64,000 nt of DNA from Promicromonospora sp. AC04 (GCF_003058225.1 NZ_QBUG01000001.1:310001-374000), one strand, 5' to 3'. Positions 8,711-18,576 are shown, numbered from the stretch's first letter. The notes: generated from the sequence alone by a model not told the origin. Numbers and translations are program-made.

Positions 8711-10516
8711 TCATCCGGGCAACTGAGCCCGGGCCCGCTCCGTGAGCCCGTCCACGAGCTGCTGCCGCCAGCCCGTCCAGGCCTTCGGCCCCAGCGACGT
8801 GGTGTCCGCCTCCGTCAGCGCGCGCAGCACCTCGAGCAGGTCACGCCGGTGGTCCACCGCCTCCAGCAGGGTCGCCACCGTGGCCGGGTCGTCCGGGTCG
8901 GCGGTGGTGGCCAGGTCGGCGAGCGTGAGGTGGTGGCGCACGAGCAGCGTGACGTCGTCGACCACCCGGGACGGGAAGCCCGCGCGGGCCAGGACGCCCG
9001 GCACCAGCCGGGCGCCCTCCGCCGAATGGTCGGCCGCGCCACGCACCTTGCCGATGTCGTGCAGCAGCGCGGACAGGAGCAGCAGGTCGCCGGAGCCGTG
9101 CCCGGGGCCCGTCGACGGGTCGGCCAGCCGACGTCGCAGCCGGGCCGCCACCGACGCCGTCTCGACGAGGTGCCGGTCCACCGTGTGCCGGTGGATCGCC
9201 GCGCGCTGCGGCCGGTTGCGCACGTCCGCCCACTCGGGGATCCAGGAGGTGACCACCCCGGCGAGGTCGAGCGCCTCCCACACGGGGACCTGCGCCTGTC
9301 CGGCGGCGAGCAGCGAGAGCAGGCTCTCGCGCGCGGCCGGCGGCCACGGCTCGGGCAGGGGCGGGCTCTGCTCCAGGCTCCGGATGGTCACGGGCGACAG
9401 CACGAGCCCCGTCCGGGCCGCCGTCGCGGCGGCTCGCAGGGGCAGCAGCGCGTCCGACGCCGGCCGGGTCCCGACGCCGAGCACGAGCTCGCCGTCGTGC
9501 TCCACCAGGCCGTCGCCCACCGAGCGGAGGCGCGGCGGCGTGCGCCGTCCGCGCACCATCATCGGCTTGCCCACGCCCACCGGGCGGGACAGCGCCTGCC
9601 GGGCGCGGCGGACGGTCATGTCGAGCGCGTAGGAGATGACCCGGCCCGACTCCGCGAGGCTCGCCAGCAGCTCGTCCCCGTCGTCGTACCCGGTGCGCTC
9701 GGCGACCTCCTCGAGGTCCGCCAGCAGGAGGCGGCTGGTGCGCCGCCGGGTGACGACCTGCAGGGTGTCGCGGACGTCGAGCAGGTGCGTGTACGCGCCG
9801 TCCACCGCGCCGTGCGGACGGTCGGTGAGCCAGGTGGCGGCCAGCGCGGACAGCAGGACCGCGTCCCGCATGCCGCCGCGCGCCTCCTTGAGGTCGGGCT
9901 CGATCAGGTAGGCGAGCTCCCCCGCGCGCTGCGCGCGGTCGCGCGTGGACGAGATGAGCTCGGGCAGGCGCCGCCGCGCGGCGGCGCGCCAGTCGGTCAG
10001 CACTGCCGACGCCGCCCGGTGCACGACGACGGCGTCGCCCGCCACCGCCCGCACGCTCAGCCAGCCGATCACCGCCGGGAGGTCGCTCGCCGCCACCTGC
10101 CGGGACTGGCTCAGGGACCGCACCGCGTGGTCGATGTCCACGCCCGAGTCCCACAGCGGGTACCAGAGGCGCTCGGCCACCTGCTGCAGCGCTTCGGGGC
10201 TGTGGGTACGCCCGTCGTGCACGAGCACCAGGTCGAGGTCGCTCAGCGGGCCGAGCTCGCCACGGCCGAGGCTCCCGACGGCCGCCAGGGCGATGCCCGA
10301 CGGGTCGACATCCTTGGTCGCCTCGGCGAACAGGGCGCCCAGGCGGTCGGTGACCCGCTGGCCCACGGCGGACCGCCGGGCCAGGCCCGAGCGGCCCGGG
10401 CCCGTGAGGCCCGCGGCAAGATCGAGGAGTTCGTCGCGGAGGCCCCGCACCCCGTCCGTGGGGTGCGGGGCCTCCGCCTGCTCCCGGGCGCCCTCAGGCA
10501 CCGGGTCACTTGTCAT
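8711..10516 (-). CDS. glnD: PII nucleotidyltransferase/deadenylylase GlnD without ACT domains
   Basis: Modifies PII protein in response to nitrogen status. The 601-residue protein starts at ATG 10516. It has the nucleotidyltransferase motif [20 protein letters not shown] (81-100), the central GlnD helical region ([20 protein letters not shown]) and the HD hydrolase domain ([28 protein letters not shown] near 485). It ends at SWRQ-equivalent helix [20 protein letters not shown], exactly where the paired ACT glutamine-sensing domains of the Escherichia coli enzyme would begin. ffh starts 28 bp further on, so there is no room for them. In actinobacteria the modification is usually adenylylation of PII Tyr51. 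Confidence 0.9.
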   Translation of the reverse strand: MTSDPVPEGAREQAEAPHPTDGVRGLRDELLDLAAGLTGPGRSGLARRSAVGQRVTDRLGALFAEATKDVDPSGIALAAVGSLGRGELGPLSDLDLVLVHDGRTHSPEALQQVAERLWYPLWDSGVDIDHAVRSLSQSRQVAASDLPAVIGWLSVRAVAGDAVVVHRAASAVLTDWRAAARRRLPELISSTRDRAQRAGELAYLIEPDLKEARGGMRDAVLLSALAATWLTDRPHGAVDGAYTHLLDVRDTLQVVTRRRTSRLLLADLEEVAERTGYDDGDELLASLAESGRVISYALDMTVRRARQALSRPVGVGKPMMVRGRRTPPRLRSVGDGLVEHDGELVLGVGTRPASDALLPLRAAATAARTGLVLSPVTIRSLEQSPPLPEPWPPAARESLLSLLAAGQAQVPVWEALDLAGVVTSWIPEWADVRNRPQRAAIHRHTVDRHLVETASVAARLRRRLADPSTGPGHGSGDLLLLSALLHDIGKVRGAADHSAEGARLVPGVLARAGFPSRVVDDVTLLVRHHLTLADLATTADPDDPATVATLLEAVDHRRDLLEVLRALTEADTTSLGPKAWTGWRQQLVDGLTERARAQLPG

Positions 10517-10536
10517 GCGTCGTCGAGCACTCCCGG

Positions 10537-10887
<351 letters not shown>

Positions 10888-10918
10888 CTAAGAGTCGGTT
10901 GCTGCACCGTAGTCACGG

Positions 10919-12238
10919 TCAGCGCACCTCGGTGATGGTGGAGCCGGTGGCTGCCTCGTACGCCGTCTCGCCGTGGACGGCGAGGTCGATGCCGCTGACC
11001 TCGGCCTCCTCGGAGATGCGCCAGCCCATGATGGCCTTGAGGGCGTACCCGATGATCGCGGTGACGACGAAGCTGAACACGACGGCGATCAGCGCGGCGA
11101 CGATCTGGGTGATGAGCTGCGTGACGCCACCGCCGTAGAACAGGCCGTTGAGCGCGCCCTCCGGGTACCAGGTGCCGTAGGACGCGACGGCCGCTTCGTC
11201 GCCGGTGGCGAACAGACCGATGAGCACGGTGCCGACGAGGCCACCGACCAGGTGCACGCCGACCACGTCGAGCGAGTCGTCGTAGCCGAACTTGTACTTC
11301 AGGCCGACGGCGAGGGCGCAGAGGATGCCGGCGACGAGGCCGATGGCGATCGAGCCGTAGGTGTCGACCGCGGCGGCCGCCGGGGTGATGGCGACCAGGC
11401 CCGCGACGACGCCGGAAGCGGCACCGAGGGTGGTCGGCGCACCGTCACGGAACTTCTCCGTGGCCATCCAGGCCAGCATCGCGACACCGGTCGCGACGAG
11501 GGTGTTCAGCCAGGCGCGGCCGGCGGTGCCGTCGGCGGCGAACTCGGAGCCGGCGTTGAAGCCGAACCAGCCGAACCACAGGAGGGCGGCGCCGAGCATG
11601 ACGAACGGCAGGTTGTGCGGACGCATGGCCTCGGTGCCGAAGCCCTTGCGCTTGCCGATGATCAGCGCGAGCGCCAGGCCCGCGGCACCGGCGTTGATGT
11701 GCACCACGGTGCCACCGGCGAAGTCGATCGGGACCGACAGGGCCGAGGCGATCGGGCCGTCGGCGCCGAGGAGGCCGCCACCCCACACCATGTGCGCGAT
11801 CGGGCTGTAGACCAGCGTCACCCAGAGGGCGGCGAAGACGAGCCAGGTGCCGAACTTGACGCGGTCCGCGATGGCGCCGGAGATGAGGGCGACGGTGATG
11901 ATCGCGAACGTGGCCTGGTAGCCCGCCGCGACGGTGGCCGGAACGCCGTACGCACCCATGAGCGAGTCGGCGTCCGTGATCGCGAGGCCGAAGAACTCGG
12001 CGGGGTTGCCGATGATGCCACCGAGGTCGCTGCCGAAGGTCAGCGAGTAGCCGTAGAGCACCCAGATCAGACCGACGACGCCGATCGAGCTGAAGCTCAT
12101 CATCATCATGTTGAGGACGCTCTTCCCGCGCACCATGCCGCCGTAGAAGAACGCCAGGCCAGGCGTCATCAGCAGCACGAGCGAGGAGGCGGTGATCATC
12201 CAGGCAGTGTTTCCACTGTCCAGAACAAACTCTTCCAT
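10919..12238 (-). CDS. amt: Ammonium transporter
   Basis: A 439-residue integral membrane protein with about 11 hydrophobic segments. Family motifs are LMTPGLAFFYGGMVRGKSVL near the N-terminus, AHMVWGGGLLG, FAGGTVVHINAGAAGLALAL (a conserved pore His) and GVHLVGGLVGTVLIGLFA (second pore His). It conducts ammonium/ammonia and is blocked by GlnK, encoded directly downstream. A GlnR-like motif lies 89 bp upstream of the start, which fits nitrogen-limited induction. Confidence 0.97.
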   Translation of the reverse strand: MEEFVLDSGNTAWMITASSLVLLMTPGLAFFYGGMVRGKSVLNMMMMSFSSIGVVGLIWVLYGYSLTFGSDLGGIIGNPAEFFGLAITDADSLMGAYGVPATVAAGYQATFAIITVALISGAIADRVKFGTWLVFAALWVTLVYSPIAHMVWGGGLLGADGPIASALSVPIDFAGGTVVHINAGAAGLALALIIGKRKGFGTEAMRPHNLPFVMLGAALLWFGWFGFNAGSEFAADGTAGRAWLNTLVATGVAMLAWMATEKFRDGAPTTLGAASGVVAGLVAITPAAAAVDTYGSIAIGLVAGILCALAVGLKYKFGYDDSLDVVGVHLVGGLVGTVLIGLFATGDEAAVASYGTWYPEGALNGLFYGGGVTQLITQIVAALIAVVFSFVVTAIIGYALKAIMGWRISEEAEVSGIDLAVHGETAYEAATGSTITEVR

Positions 12239-12304
12239 CAGATGCCTCTCTCCCCGGACCGGTCCTGTTGACTCGGCCCACCGCGACTACCGTCGCGGGA
12301 AGCC

Positions 12305-12342
12305 GTTACGCGTGACCTGCACCGAGGTTACGGTTACGTGAC
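12305..12342 (-). promoter_or_regulatory. Candidate GlnR-type nitrogen-control box upstream of amt
   Basis: In plus-strand reading, GTTAC occurs at 12305, 12327 and 12333, and GTGAC at 12312 and 12338. The words at 12305, 12327 and 12338 are spaced 22 and 11 bases apart, the half-site periodicity of actinobacterial GlnR boxes (GTnAC-n6-GnAAC type). It lies in the 287 bp spacer between amt and ftsY. The match is to the pattern only; the second half-site is GTGAC, not the preferred GAAAC. The rest of the spacer is AT-richer and probably holds the amt promoter. Confidence 0.4.
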
Positions 12343-12525
12343 GCAGACGGGAAGCATGTAAACGTCTTATTTCACGACTACTTTTGGGCGAAATTTCTTA
12401 GCGAACCGTGATCTGATCGTGATTTCGCGGTATCCATATGTGCGGCCACGCTTGCGCTGGCATCTTCTCATATATTGGACACAAAGCCAGTGCGTACCAA
12501 TTTCTGACTAAAGTCGGTCAATTCT

Positions 12526-13686
12526 TCAGCCAAGAATTCCGTCCACGAAGTCGTCGACGTCGAACGGCGCCAGGTCGTCCGGGCCCTCACCGAGGCCGAT
12601 GAGCTTGACCGGCACACCAAGCTCCCGTTGCACCTGCACCACGATCCCGCCCTTGGCGGTCCCGTCCAGCTTGGTCAGGACGATGCCCGTGACGCCGGCG
12701 ACCTCAGCGAAGACGCGGGCCTGCGAGAGCCCGTTCTGGCCAGTGGTCGCGTCCAGCACCAGCAGCACCTCGCTCGGCGCGGCGACCTTGCTCGCCACCC
12801 GCACGATCTTGCCGAGCTCGTCCATGAGGCCGGCCTTGTTCTGCAGGCGCCCCGCGGTGTCCACGAGCACGACGTCGGTCTTGTCGTCCCGCCCACGCGC
12901 GACCGCCTCGAACGCCACCGACGCCGGGTCCGCGCCCTCGCGGTCCGAGCGCACCGTCTGGACGCCCACCCGGTTGCCCCAGGTGGTGAGCTGGTCCGCC
13001 GCCGCGGCCCGGAACGTGTCGGCGGCGCCGAGCACCACGCTGCGGCCGTCCGCCACCAGGACCCGGGCCAGCTTGCCGACCGTCGTCGTCTTGCCCGTGC
13101 CGTTCACGCCCACCACGAGGGTCACGGCGGGCAGGTGAGTGCCGTCCTCCGCGGTGGTGGGCTCGGTCTTCAGCGTCCGGTCCAGCTCGGGCTGCAGGAG
13201 CGCCACCAGCTCGGAGCGCAGCAGGTCGCGCACCGCGGCGGGCTCGCGCACGCCCAGCACGCGGACCTTGGTGCGCAGCGCGTCCAGCAGCTCCGTGGTG
13301 GGGCCCGCACCGACGTCGGCGAGGAGGAGCTCCTCCTCGATCTCGTCCCAGTCGTTCTCCGTGAGCGAGTCCCTCGACAGGACCGAGAGGAGCCGCGCGC
13401 CCAGCGGCGAGCCCGACCGGGCGAGGCGGTCACGCAGGCGCACCAGGCGGCCGGCGGTGGGCGCCGGGTGTTCGAGGGCCGGCGCCGTCGAGACCGGAGT
13501 CTCGGCGGGCTCGACCGACGGGGCCTCGACAGGCTCGACCGTCGATCCGGGCTCGACCGTCGCCCGGGCGTCCCCCTGGTCCTGGGTTCGCCTCCGGCGT
13601 CGGGCTACCAGGAGGCCGGCGATGCCGCCGCCGCCCGCGAGGACGACTACGGCGGAGATGATCTCGATCCAGGGAAGCTCGTTCAC
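12526..13686 (-). CDS. ftsY: Signal recognition particle receptor FtsY
   Basis: SRP receptor GTPase at the membrane. The 386-residue protein begins with a membrane anchor, IEIISAVVVLAGGGGIAGLL (8-27), followed by a basic and then an acidic, Val/Glu/Pro-rich linker, the actinobacterial form. The NG domain has G1 LVVGVNGTGKTTTVGKLARV, ADTFRAAAADQL, VVLVDTAGRLQNKAGLMDEL, LTKLDGTAKGGIVV and the closing GEGPDDLAPFDVDDFVDGIL. It pairs with Ffh encoded 4 kb away. Confidence 0.97.
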   Translation of the reverse strand: MNELPWIEIISAVVVLAGGGGIAGLLVARRRRRTQDQGDARATVEPGSTVEPVEAPSVEPAETPVSTAPALEHPAPTAGRLVRLRDRLARSGSPLGARLLSVLSRDSLTENDWDEIEEELLLADVGAGPTTELLDALRTKVRVLGVREPAAVRDLLRSELVALLQPELDRTLKTEPTTAEDGTHLPAVTLVVGVNGTGKTTTVGKLARVLVADGRSVVLGAADTFRAAAADQLTTWGNRVGVQTVRSDREGADPASVAFEAVARGRDDKTDVVLVDTAGRLQNKAGLMDELGKIVRVASKVAAPSEVLLVLDATTGQNGLSQARVFAEVAGVTGIVLTKLDGTAKGGIVVQVQRELGVPVKLIGLGEGPDDLAPFDVDDFVDGILG

Positions 13687-13759
13687 GCCCAGATTCTTTC
13701 ATCTCGCGGACGGCGGCGTGCGAGCCCCGTCCCTGTCGCCCGCCGCACAGGGGCCGGGG

Positions 13760-13778
13760 TTAGGGTCGCCTAATCTCC
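13760..13778 (+). promoter_or_regulatory. DtxR/IdeR-type iron box
   Basis: TTAGGGTCGCCTAATCTCC matches the 19 bp IdeR/DtxR consensus TTAGGTTAGGCTAACCTAA at about 13 positions, including both TTAGG and CTAA cores. It lies 101 bp upstream of the iron-siderophore binding protein start and faces away from ftsY. Iron-loaded repressor binding here would give iron-starvation induction of the importer (inference). Confidence 0.65.
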
Positions 13779-13878
13779 AAGTGTAGGGTGACGTAGCCGC
13801 GAGACCCGAGCGCGACGACCGCGCCGGCTCAGACCCACGGCCGTGCGCCACCACCACCGAGAACACAGAGGAACAACC

Positions 13879-14928
13879 ATGCCCCGCGCAGTCTCCGCGT
13901 CCGTCGCTGCCCTCGTCCTGGGCGCCGTCCTGCTCACCGGCTGCGGCGCGGCGGACGAGTCCGGCACCGGCGACAACAAGTCCAACGTCGCCACCGGCCA
14001 GGAGGGGTTCGACGACGTCCGTGAGCTCGCCGCCCAGCTCGGCACCGACGCCGCGCCGGGCGAGTTCCCGCGCTCGGTGCGCAACCTCGTGGCGAACGAG
14101 GAGGTGGGCGAGACCGAGATCCCCGCCCGCCCGGAGCGCGTCATCGTGCTCGACACCGGTGAGCTCGACAACATGATCTCGCTGGGCATCGAGCCGGTCA
14201 GCATCGCCCACCCGGCCGACGTCGGGATGGCGCCCGACTACCTGGACGTCGGCGACGCCGTCGACCTGGGCCCGTACGACGCCCTGGACCTCGAGCAGAT
14301 CAAGAACCTCGAGCCGGACCTGATCCTCGGCACGTCGCTGCGCATCGACGACGACGGCCTCAAGCGCAGCCTGCAGGAGATCGCGCCGACCGTGCTGTCC
14401 CCGCGCCCCGGCGTGCTGTGGAAGGATAACTTCCTGCTCAACGCGGCGGCCGTGGGCGAGGAGGAGCGCGCGCAGGAGCTGCTGGACGCCTACGAGGAGC
14501 GCGCGGAAGAGGTCGGCGCGGAGGTCGTCGAGGCGAACGGTGGCGAGGCACCGACCATCTCCATGCTGCGCTTCATGGCGGGCCAGATCCGGCTGTACGC
14601 CAACGACTCGTTCGTCGGCATCATCCTCGCCGACGCCGGCCTGCCCCGGCCGGAGACGGAGGACATCGCCGACCTCGCCGTGGAGATCTCGGCGGAGGAG
14701 ATCACGCTCGCCGAGGGCGACTGGCTGCTGTGGGGCACCTACGGCGAGCCGGACTCCACCGAGCAGGCAGCCGTCGTCGACGGTCCCCTGTGGGACCAGG
14801 TCCCCGCGGTGGTCGACGGCGGCGTCGTGCGCGAGGTGCCGGACGAGACCTGGTACCTGGGTCTGGGTGTGGCGGGGGCCGGGCTGGTCCTCGACGACCT
14901 GGAAGCCATCGCCGCCGACCAGCGTTGA
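13879..14928 (+). CDS. Iron-siderophore ABC transporter substrate-binding lipoprotein
   Basis: A 349-residue lipoprotein. The signal peptide ends in LLTGC (lipobox, Cys about residue 24), so it is anchored to the outer face of the membrane. The mature part has the FecB/FepB periplasmic-binding fold: PARPERVIVLDTGELDNMIS, GPYDALDLEQIKNLEPDLIL, RSLQEIAPTVL and VPDETWYLGLGVAG. ATG 13879 is preceded by GAGGAA. It is the first gene of a four-gene importer with overlapping stops and starts, behind an iron box. The substrate is probably a ferric siderophore; which one cannot be told. Confidence 0.92.
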   Translation: MPRAVSASVAALVLGAVLLTGCGAADESGTGDNKSNVATGQEGFDDVRELAAQLGTDAAPGEFPRSVRNLVANEEVGETEIPARPERVIVLDTGELDNMISLGIEPVSIAHPADVGMAPDYLDVGDAVDLGPYDALDLEQIKNLEPDLILGTSLRIDDDGLKRSLQEIAPTVLSPRPGVLWKDNFLLNAAAVGEEERAQELLDAYEERAEEVGAEVVEANGGEAPTISMLRFMAGQIRLYANDSFVGIILADAGLPRPETEDIADLAVEISAEEITLAEGDWLLWGTYGEPDSTEQAAVVDGPLWDQVPAVVDGGVVREVPDETWYLGLGVAGAGLVLDDLEAIAADQR

Positions 14929-15944
14929 GCGCGTCCCGCACCGCGGCGCGCGGCGAGACCGCGGTCGCCGCGGTCCTGCTGGTCGCGCTCGTCCTGCTCG
15001 TCGTAGCGACGCTGGCCAGCGTCACCGTGGGCACCCGGGTCCTGTCGCCGGCCGAGACCCTCGCCGGCCTGCTGGGTCATGAGGGCATCGCCTCGACCGT
15101 CATCTGGGAGCTGCGGCTGCCCCGGACCCTGCTCGGCCTCCTCGTCGGCGTAGCCCTCGGCGTCGCCGGGGTGCTCGCGCAGGCGGTCACCCGCAACCCG
15201 CTGGCCGACCCGGGCCTGCTGGGCATCTCCGCCGGCGGCGCCGTGGCCGTGGTCGCGGGCAGCGTCTTCCTCGGCCTCGGCGCGGGCCTGCCCCGCGTGC
15301 TGCTGGCCCTGGCCGGCGCGGCGCTGGCCACGGTGGCCGTGTACCTGTTCGCGAGCCGTTCGCCCGAAGGGCTCACGCCCGTGAACATGACGCTGGCCGG
15401 GATGGCCCTGACGGCCTTCCTCGGCGCCGCCGTCTCGGCGACAGTGCTGCTCAGCGCCTCGACCATGGACCAGTACCGGTTCTGGGTGGTGGGCGCGCTG
15501 AACCTGCCCGACCCCGCCGTCCTCCTGCCGGCCGCGGTGCCGGCCGTGGCGGGCGCGATCCTGGCGATCGTCGTCTCCGGTTCGCTCAACGCCCTGGCCC
15601 TCGGCGACGACACCGCTGCGGCCCTCGGCGTCGCCGTCCTGCGCACCCGGCTGCTGGCGGGCGCGGCGGTCGTGCTGCTGTCGGGGACCGCGGTGGCGCT
15701 GGCCGGGCCGATCGCCTTCGTGGGACTCGTCATCCCGCACATCGCGCGGGCCCTGGTGGGCACCGACGTGCGCCGCGTGCTCGCCGTCTCGGCTGTGCTG
15801 GGTCCCCTGCTGCTGGTGACGGCCGACGTCGTCGGCCGCCTCGTCGCGCGCCCGGCCGAGGTGCAGGTCGGCGTCGTCACCGCGCTGCTCGGCACGCCCT
15901 TCTTCATCTGGCTGACGCGGCGTGCGAAGGAGCGTTCCCAGTGA
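14925..15944 (+). CDS. FecCD family iron-siderophore ABC permease, subunit 1
   Basis: A 339-residue, highly hydrophobic permease of the FecCD/BtuC family with about 10 membrane segments. Diagnostic motifs are IWELRLPRTLLGLLVGVALG, GVLAQAVTRNPLADPGLLGI and GPIAFVGLVIPHIARALVG, the coupling-helix region that contacts the ATPase. The likely start is TTG 14925, overlapping the TGA of the binding protein (TTGA), which implies translational coupling. It forms the membrane channel with the next gene product. Confidence 0.93.
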   Translation: MSASRTAARGETAVAAVLLVALVLLVVATLASVTVGTRVLSPAETLAGLLGHEGIASTVIWELRLPRTLLGLLVGVALGVAGVLAQAVTRNPLADPGLLGISAGGAVAVVAGSVFLGLGAGLPRVLLALAGAALATVAVYLFASRSPEGLTPVNMTLAGMALTAFLGAAVSATVLLSASTMDQYRFWVVGALNLPDPAVLLPAAVPAVAGAILAIVVSGSLNALALGDDTAAALGVAVLRTRLLAGAAVVLLSGTAVALAGPIAFVGLVIPHIARALVGTDVRRVLAVSAVLGPLLLVTADVVGRLVARPAEVQVGVVTALLGTPFFIWLTRRAKERSQ

Positions 15945-16993
15945 TCGCCGCACCGACGCGCACCGCACGCTCGCTGCTGCCCCGGCCCCGGCCGCGGCGG
16001 CGGGTGGTCGTCGCCGTGCTCGGGACCCTGCTGGTCCTTGCGGTCGCGTCCGCGGTCGCCCTGAGCCTGGGCGACGAGCCCACTGCCCCCGCCGCCCTGT
16101 GGGAGGCGCTCAACGGGCGCGGACCGGAGAACACGGTCTATGCGGTGCTCGAGGTCAGGCTCCCCCGGGTGGTGCTGGCCCTGGCCGTCGGCACCGCCTT
16201 CGGCGTCGCCGGCGGGCTGAGCCAGAGCGTGCTGCGCAACCCGCTGGCCAGCCCCGACGTGCTGGGCATCAGCGCGGGCGCCTCGGTGGCGGTGGTGGCG
16301 GTCATCGCCGTCGGCTCCCTGGGCGGCCCCGTCGGCGTCGTCCCGATCCCGGCCGCCGCCCTCGCGGGCGGCCTCGCCGCGGCGGGCCTGATCGCGCTGC
16401 TCGCCCGCGACGGCGCCCTGCAGGGCCGCCGGATCCTCCTGGTCGGCATCGCGCTGTCCGCCGCGCTGACCGCCCTTACGCAGTTCCTGCTGACGCGCAT
16501 CGACGTCTACGACGCGCAGCGCTCGGCGGCCTGGCTCACCGGAAGCCTGAACGCGCGCGGCTGGGGCGAGGCGATGCCGGTCCTGGTCGGCGTGGCCGTG
16601 CTGCTGCCCGCGGCGCTCGTGCTGGCCCATACCAACCGTGCGCTGCTCTTCGAGGACGAGGTGGTGGCCGGGTGGGGCGTCCGGCCCGGACGTTCCCGCA
16701 CCGCCCTGCTGGTGATCGCGGTGTGCCTCGCGGCGCTCGCCACCTCGGCCGCCGGGCCCGTCGCGTTCGTCGCCCTCGTCGCCGGGCAGGTGGCCCGCCG
16801 GCTCGCCGCCGTCCCCGACATCCCGCCGATCCTGGCGGGCGCCGCCGGCGCGTCGCTCGTGCTGGTCGCGGACACGATCGCGCGCACCGCGCTGCCCTTC
16901 CAGCTCCCCGTCGGCGTGCTGACCGCCCTGGTCGGCGCGCCCTACCTGCTGTACCTGCTGCAGCGTCGCCGCTCCACGAGAGGGACCCCCTGA
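15941..16993 (+). CDS. FecCD family iron-siderophore ABC permease, subunit 2
   Basis: A 350-residue permease, homologous to the preceding gene, starting at GTG 15941 that overlaps the previous TGA (GTGA). Family motifs are VLEVRLPRVVLALAVGTAFG, GLSQSVLRNPLASPDVLGI and GPVAFVALVAGQVARRLAA. The FepG-type shorter coupling sequence suggests it is the second half of a heterodimeric channel. Its stop overlaps the ATPase start (TGATG). Confidence 0.93.
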   Translation: MIAAPTRTARSLLPRPRPRRRVVVAVLGTLLVLAVASAVALSLGDEPTAPAALWEALNGRGPENTVYAVLEVRLPRVVLALAVGTAFGVAGGLSQSVLRNPLASPDVLGISAGASVAVVAVIAVGSLGGPVGVVPIPAAALAGGLAAAGLIALLARDGALQGRRILLVGIALSAALTALTQFLLTRIDVYDAQRSAAWLTGSLNARGWGEAMPVLVGVAVLLPAALVLAHTNRALLFEDEVVAGWGVRPGRSRTALLVIAVCLAALATSAAGPVAFVALVAGQVARRLAAVPDIPPILAGAAGASLVLVADTIARTALPFQLPVGVLTALVGAPYLLYLLQRRRSTRGTP

Positions 16994-17802
16994 TGAACAC
17001 GGCCATCGCGTCCGACGCCCGCCTGCGGGCGGACGCCGTCACCCTGGCGTACGGCGACCGGACCGTCGTGCGGGAGCTGTCCCTCGACGTCCCGGACCAG
17101 CAGGTCACCGTCATCGTCGGGCCCAACGCCTGCGGCAAGTCCACCCTGCTCCGCGGCCTCGCGCGCCTCATGCCGCCGGCGAGCGGCACGGTGCTGCTGG
17201 ACGGCAGGGCGATCGCCGAGCGGCCCACCCGCGAGGTGGCGCGGGTCATGGGCATGCTCCCCCAGTCGCCCGTCTCGCCCGAGGGCATCACCGTGCGCGA
17301 CCTCGTCTCCCGCGGGCGCCACCCGCACCAGAGCTGGTGGCACCAGTGGGGCAAGGCCGACACGGAGGCCGTGACGGACGCGCTGCGCGCCACCGGCACG
17401 GAGGACCTCGCCGGGCGGGACGTGGACGAGCTGTCCGGCGGGCAGCGCCAGCGGGCCTGGATCGCGATGGCGGTCGCCCAGCGGACCGACCTGCTCCTCC
17501 TGGACGAACCGACCACGTACCTCGACATGGCCCATCAGCTGGACGTCCTGGAGCTCGTCGCAACGCTCAACCGGGACCGCGGCCGGACCGTCGTCATGGT
17601 GCTGCACGACCTGAACCTCGCGTGCCGGTACGCGCACCACATCGTCGCGATGCGCGACGGCGAGATCGTCGCGGAGGGCCCGCCCGCCGAGGTGGTGACC
17701 GCGGACCTGCTGCGCGACGTGTTCTCCGTCGAGGCGTCGATCCTCACCGACCCGCTGAGCGGTACGCCGGTGATCGTGTCCCACCGCACGGTGCCGAGCT
17801 GA
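16993..17802 (+). CDS. Iron-siderophore ABC transporter ATP-binding protein
   Basis: A 269-residue ABC ATPase of the FepC type. It has Walker [17 protein letters not shown]-loop MGMLPQSPVSP, signature DELSGGQRQRAWIAMAVAQ, Walker B DLLLLDEPTTYLDMAHQ and H-loop VMVLHDLNLACRYAHH. It is the last gene of the operon with the lipoprotein and two permeases and powers iron-siderophore import. The ATG overlaps the preceding stop by one base. Confidence 0.95.
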   Translation: MNTAIASDARLRADAVTLAYGDRTVVRELSLDVPDQQVTVIVGPNACGKSTLLRGLARLMPPASGTVLLDGRAIAERPTREVARVMGMLPQSPVSPEGITVRDLVSRGRHPHQSWWHQWGKADTEAVTDALRATGTEDLAGRDVDELSGGQRQRAWIAMAVAQRTDLLLLDEPTTYLDMAHQLDVLELVATLNRDRGRTVVMVLHDLNLACRYAHHIVAMRDGEIVAEGPPAEVVTADLLRDVFSVEASILTDPLSGTPVIVSHRTVPS

Positions 17803-17841
17803 GCGGTCGGACCGCCTGACCGGCCGGACCGCCGCGGCGCC

Positions 17842-18378
17842 CTAGCTCGCGGCCTGGGCCGGGCCTTCCTCGGCCGCGGGCGGCTCCTGCGCGACCTGCT
17901 GCACGGACCGCACCGGGCGGACCGCCCGCAGCTGGCCGGGAACGAGGTTGGCCGGCCGCAGCGGCACGGTGCCGAGCGGCACGTGCAGCGTCTTCTGCGC
18001 CTGGTCCCGGGCCCGGTTCAGGACGTCGGTCAGCTCCTCGGCGTCCACGTAGCCGGGCTTGGACTCGATGGTCGCGGCGAAGAACTCGGACATCCCCATG
18101 TCCACCGGGGAGAGGTCCGGCTTGACCACGGGAGGCTTGCCGACCCATACCGACGGGGCGCCCACTGCATGCGTCGCGACGGCGGACGCGCCGCGCCGGC
18201 GACCGTCCCTGCGTCCCTTGGTGTTACCGCGAAGACGAGCGAGGCCGGACCGGAACCACTGGACGAACGAGAACTCCTCGGTGCTGCTGCTCGAGGGCGC
18301 GTCCATCTGACTGGCGACGACGAAGACAACTACCGCCAACACCAGGCACACGACGAGCAGAATGACCGACCACCACAT
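17842..18378 (-). CDS. Hypothetical protein with single N-terminal membrane segment
   Basis: I do not recognise a characterised family. From ATG 18378 the protein has 178 residues: MWWSVILLVVCLVLAVVVFV is a clear membrane anchor, followed by a Ser-rich then basic linker (RGNTKGRRDGRRRG) and a polar cytoplasmic part containing SPVDMGMSEFFAATIESKPG and a Pro/Glu/Ala-rich tail. The frame is open 16 codons further upstream, but that stretch is basic and precedes the obvious anchor. It lies alone between the convergent iron operon and smc; the position next to smc recurs in related genomes (weak recollection). Confidence 0.6.
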   Translation of the reverse strand: MWWSVILLVVCLVLAVVVFVVASQMDAPSSSSTEEFSFVQWFRSGLARLRGNTKGRRDGRRRGASAVATHAVGAPSVWVGKPPVVKPDLSPVDMGMSEFFAATIESKPGYVDAEELTDVLNRARDQAQKTLHVPLGTVPLRPANLVPGQLRAVRPVRSVQQVAQEPPAAEEGPAQAAS

Positions 18379-18576
18379 AGCCCTATTGTGTCGCGTCTGG
18401 TCCGGTCGTGCCGCACAGAGGCGCACGACACGCCGCGCAACACGCGCGCCGGCAACAGGAGAAATCCCTCACACCTGGAGGTTCCTGGCTCCGGAGGACG
18501 AAAAATCACCCTCTCGCCGCATCGCTTCGGGCGCGCGCCTCGTCCCTCGGCCCGCACCCTGCGCTGCATCTCCGGC

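Noticed and set aside
5731-8745. A 1004-codon plus-strand frame covering the amidohydrolase and ffh
   Set aside because: Spans two real minus-strand genes and their spacer; composition is typical of GC-driven shadow frames.
17803-17841. Rho-independent terminator between the iron ATPase and the membrane protein
   Set aside because: GGTC/GACC words are present but overlap as palindromes with no usable loop; not convincing.
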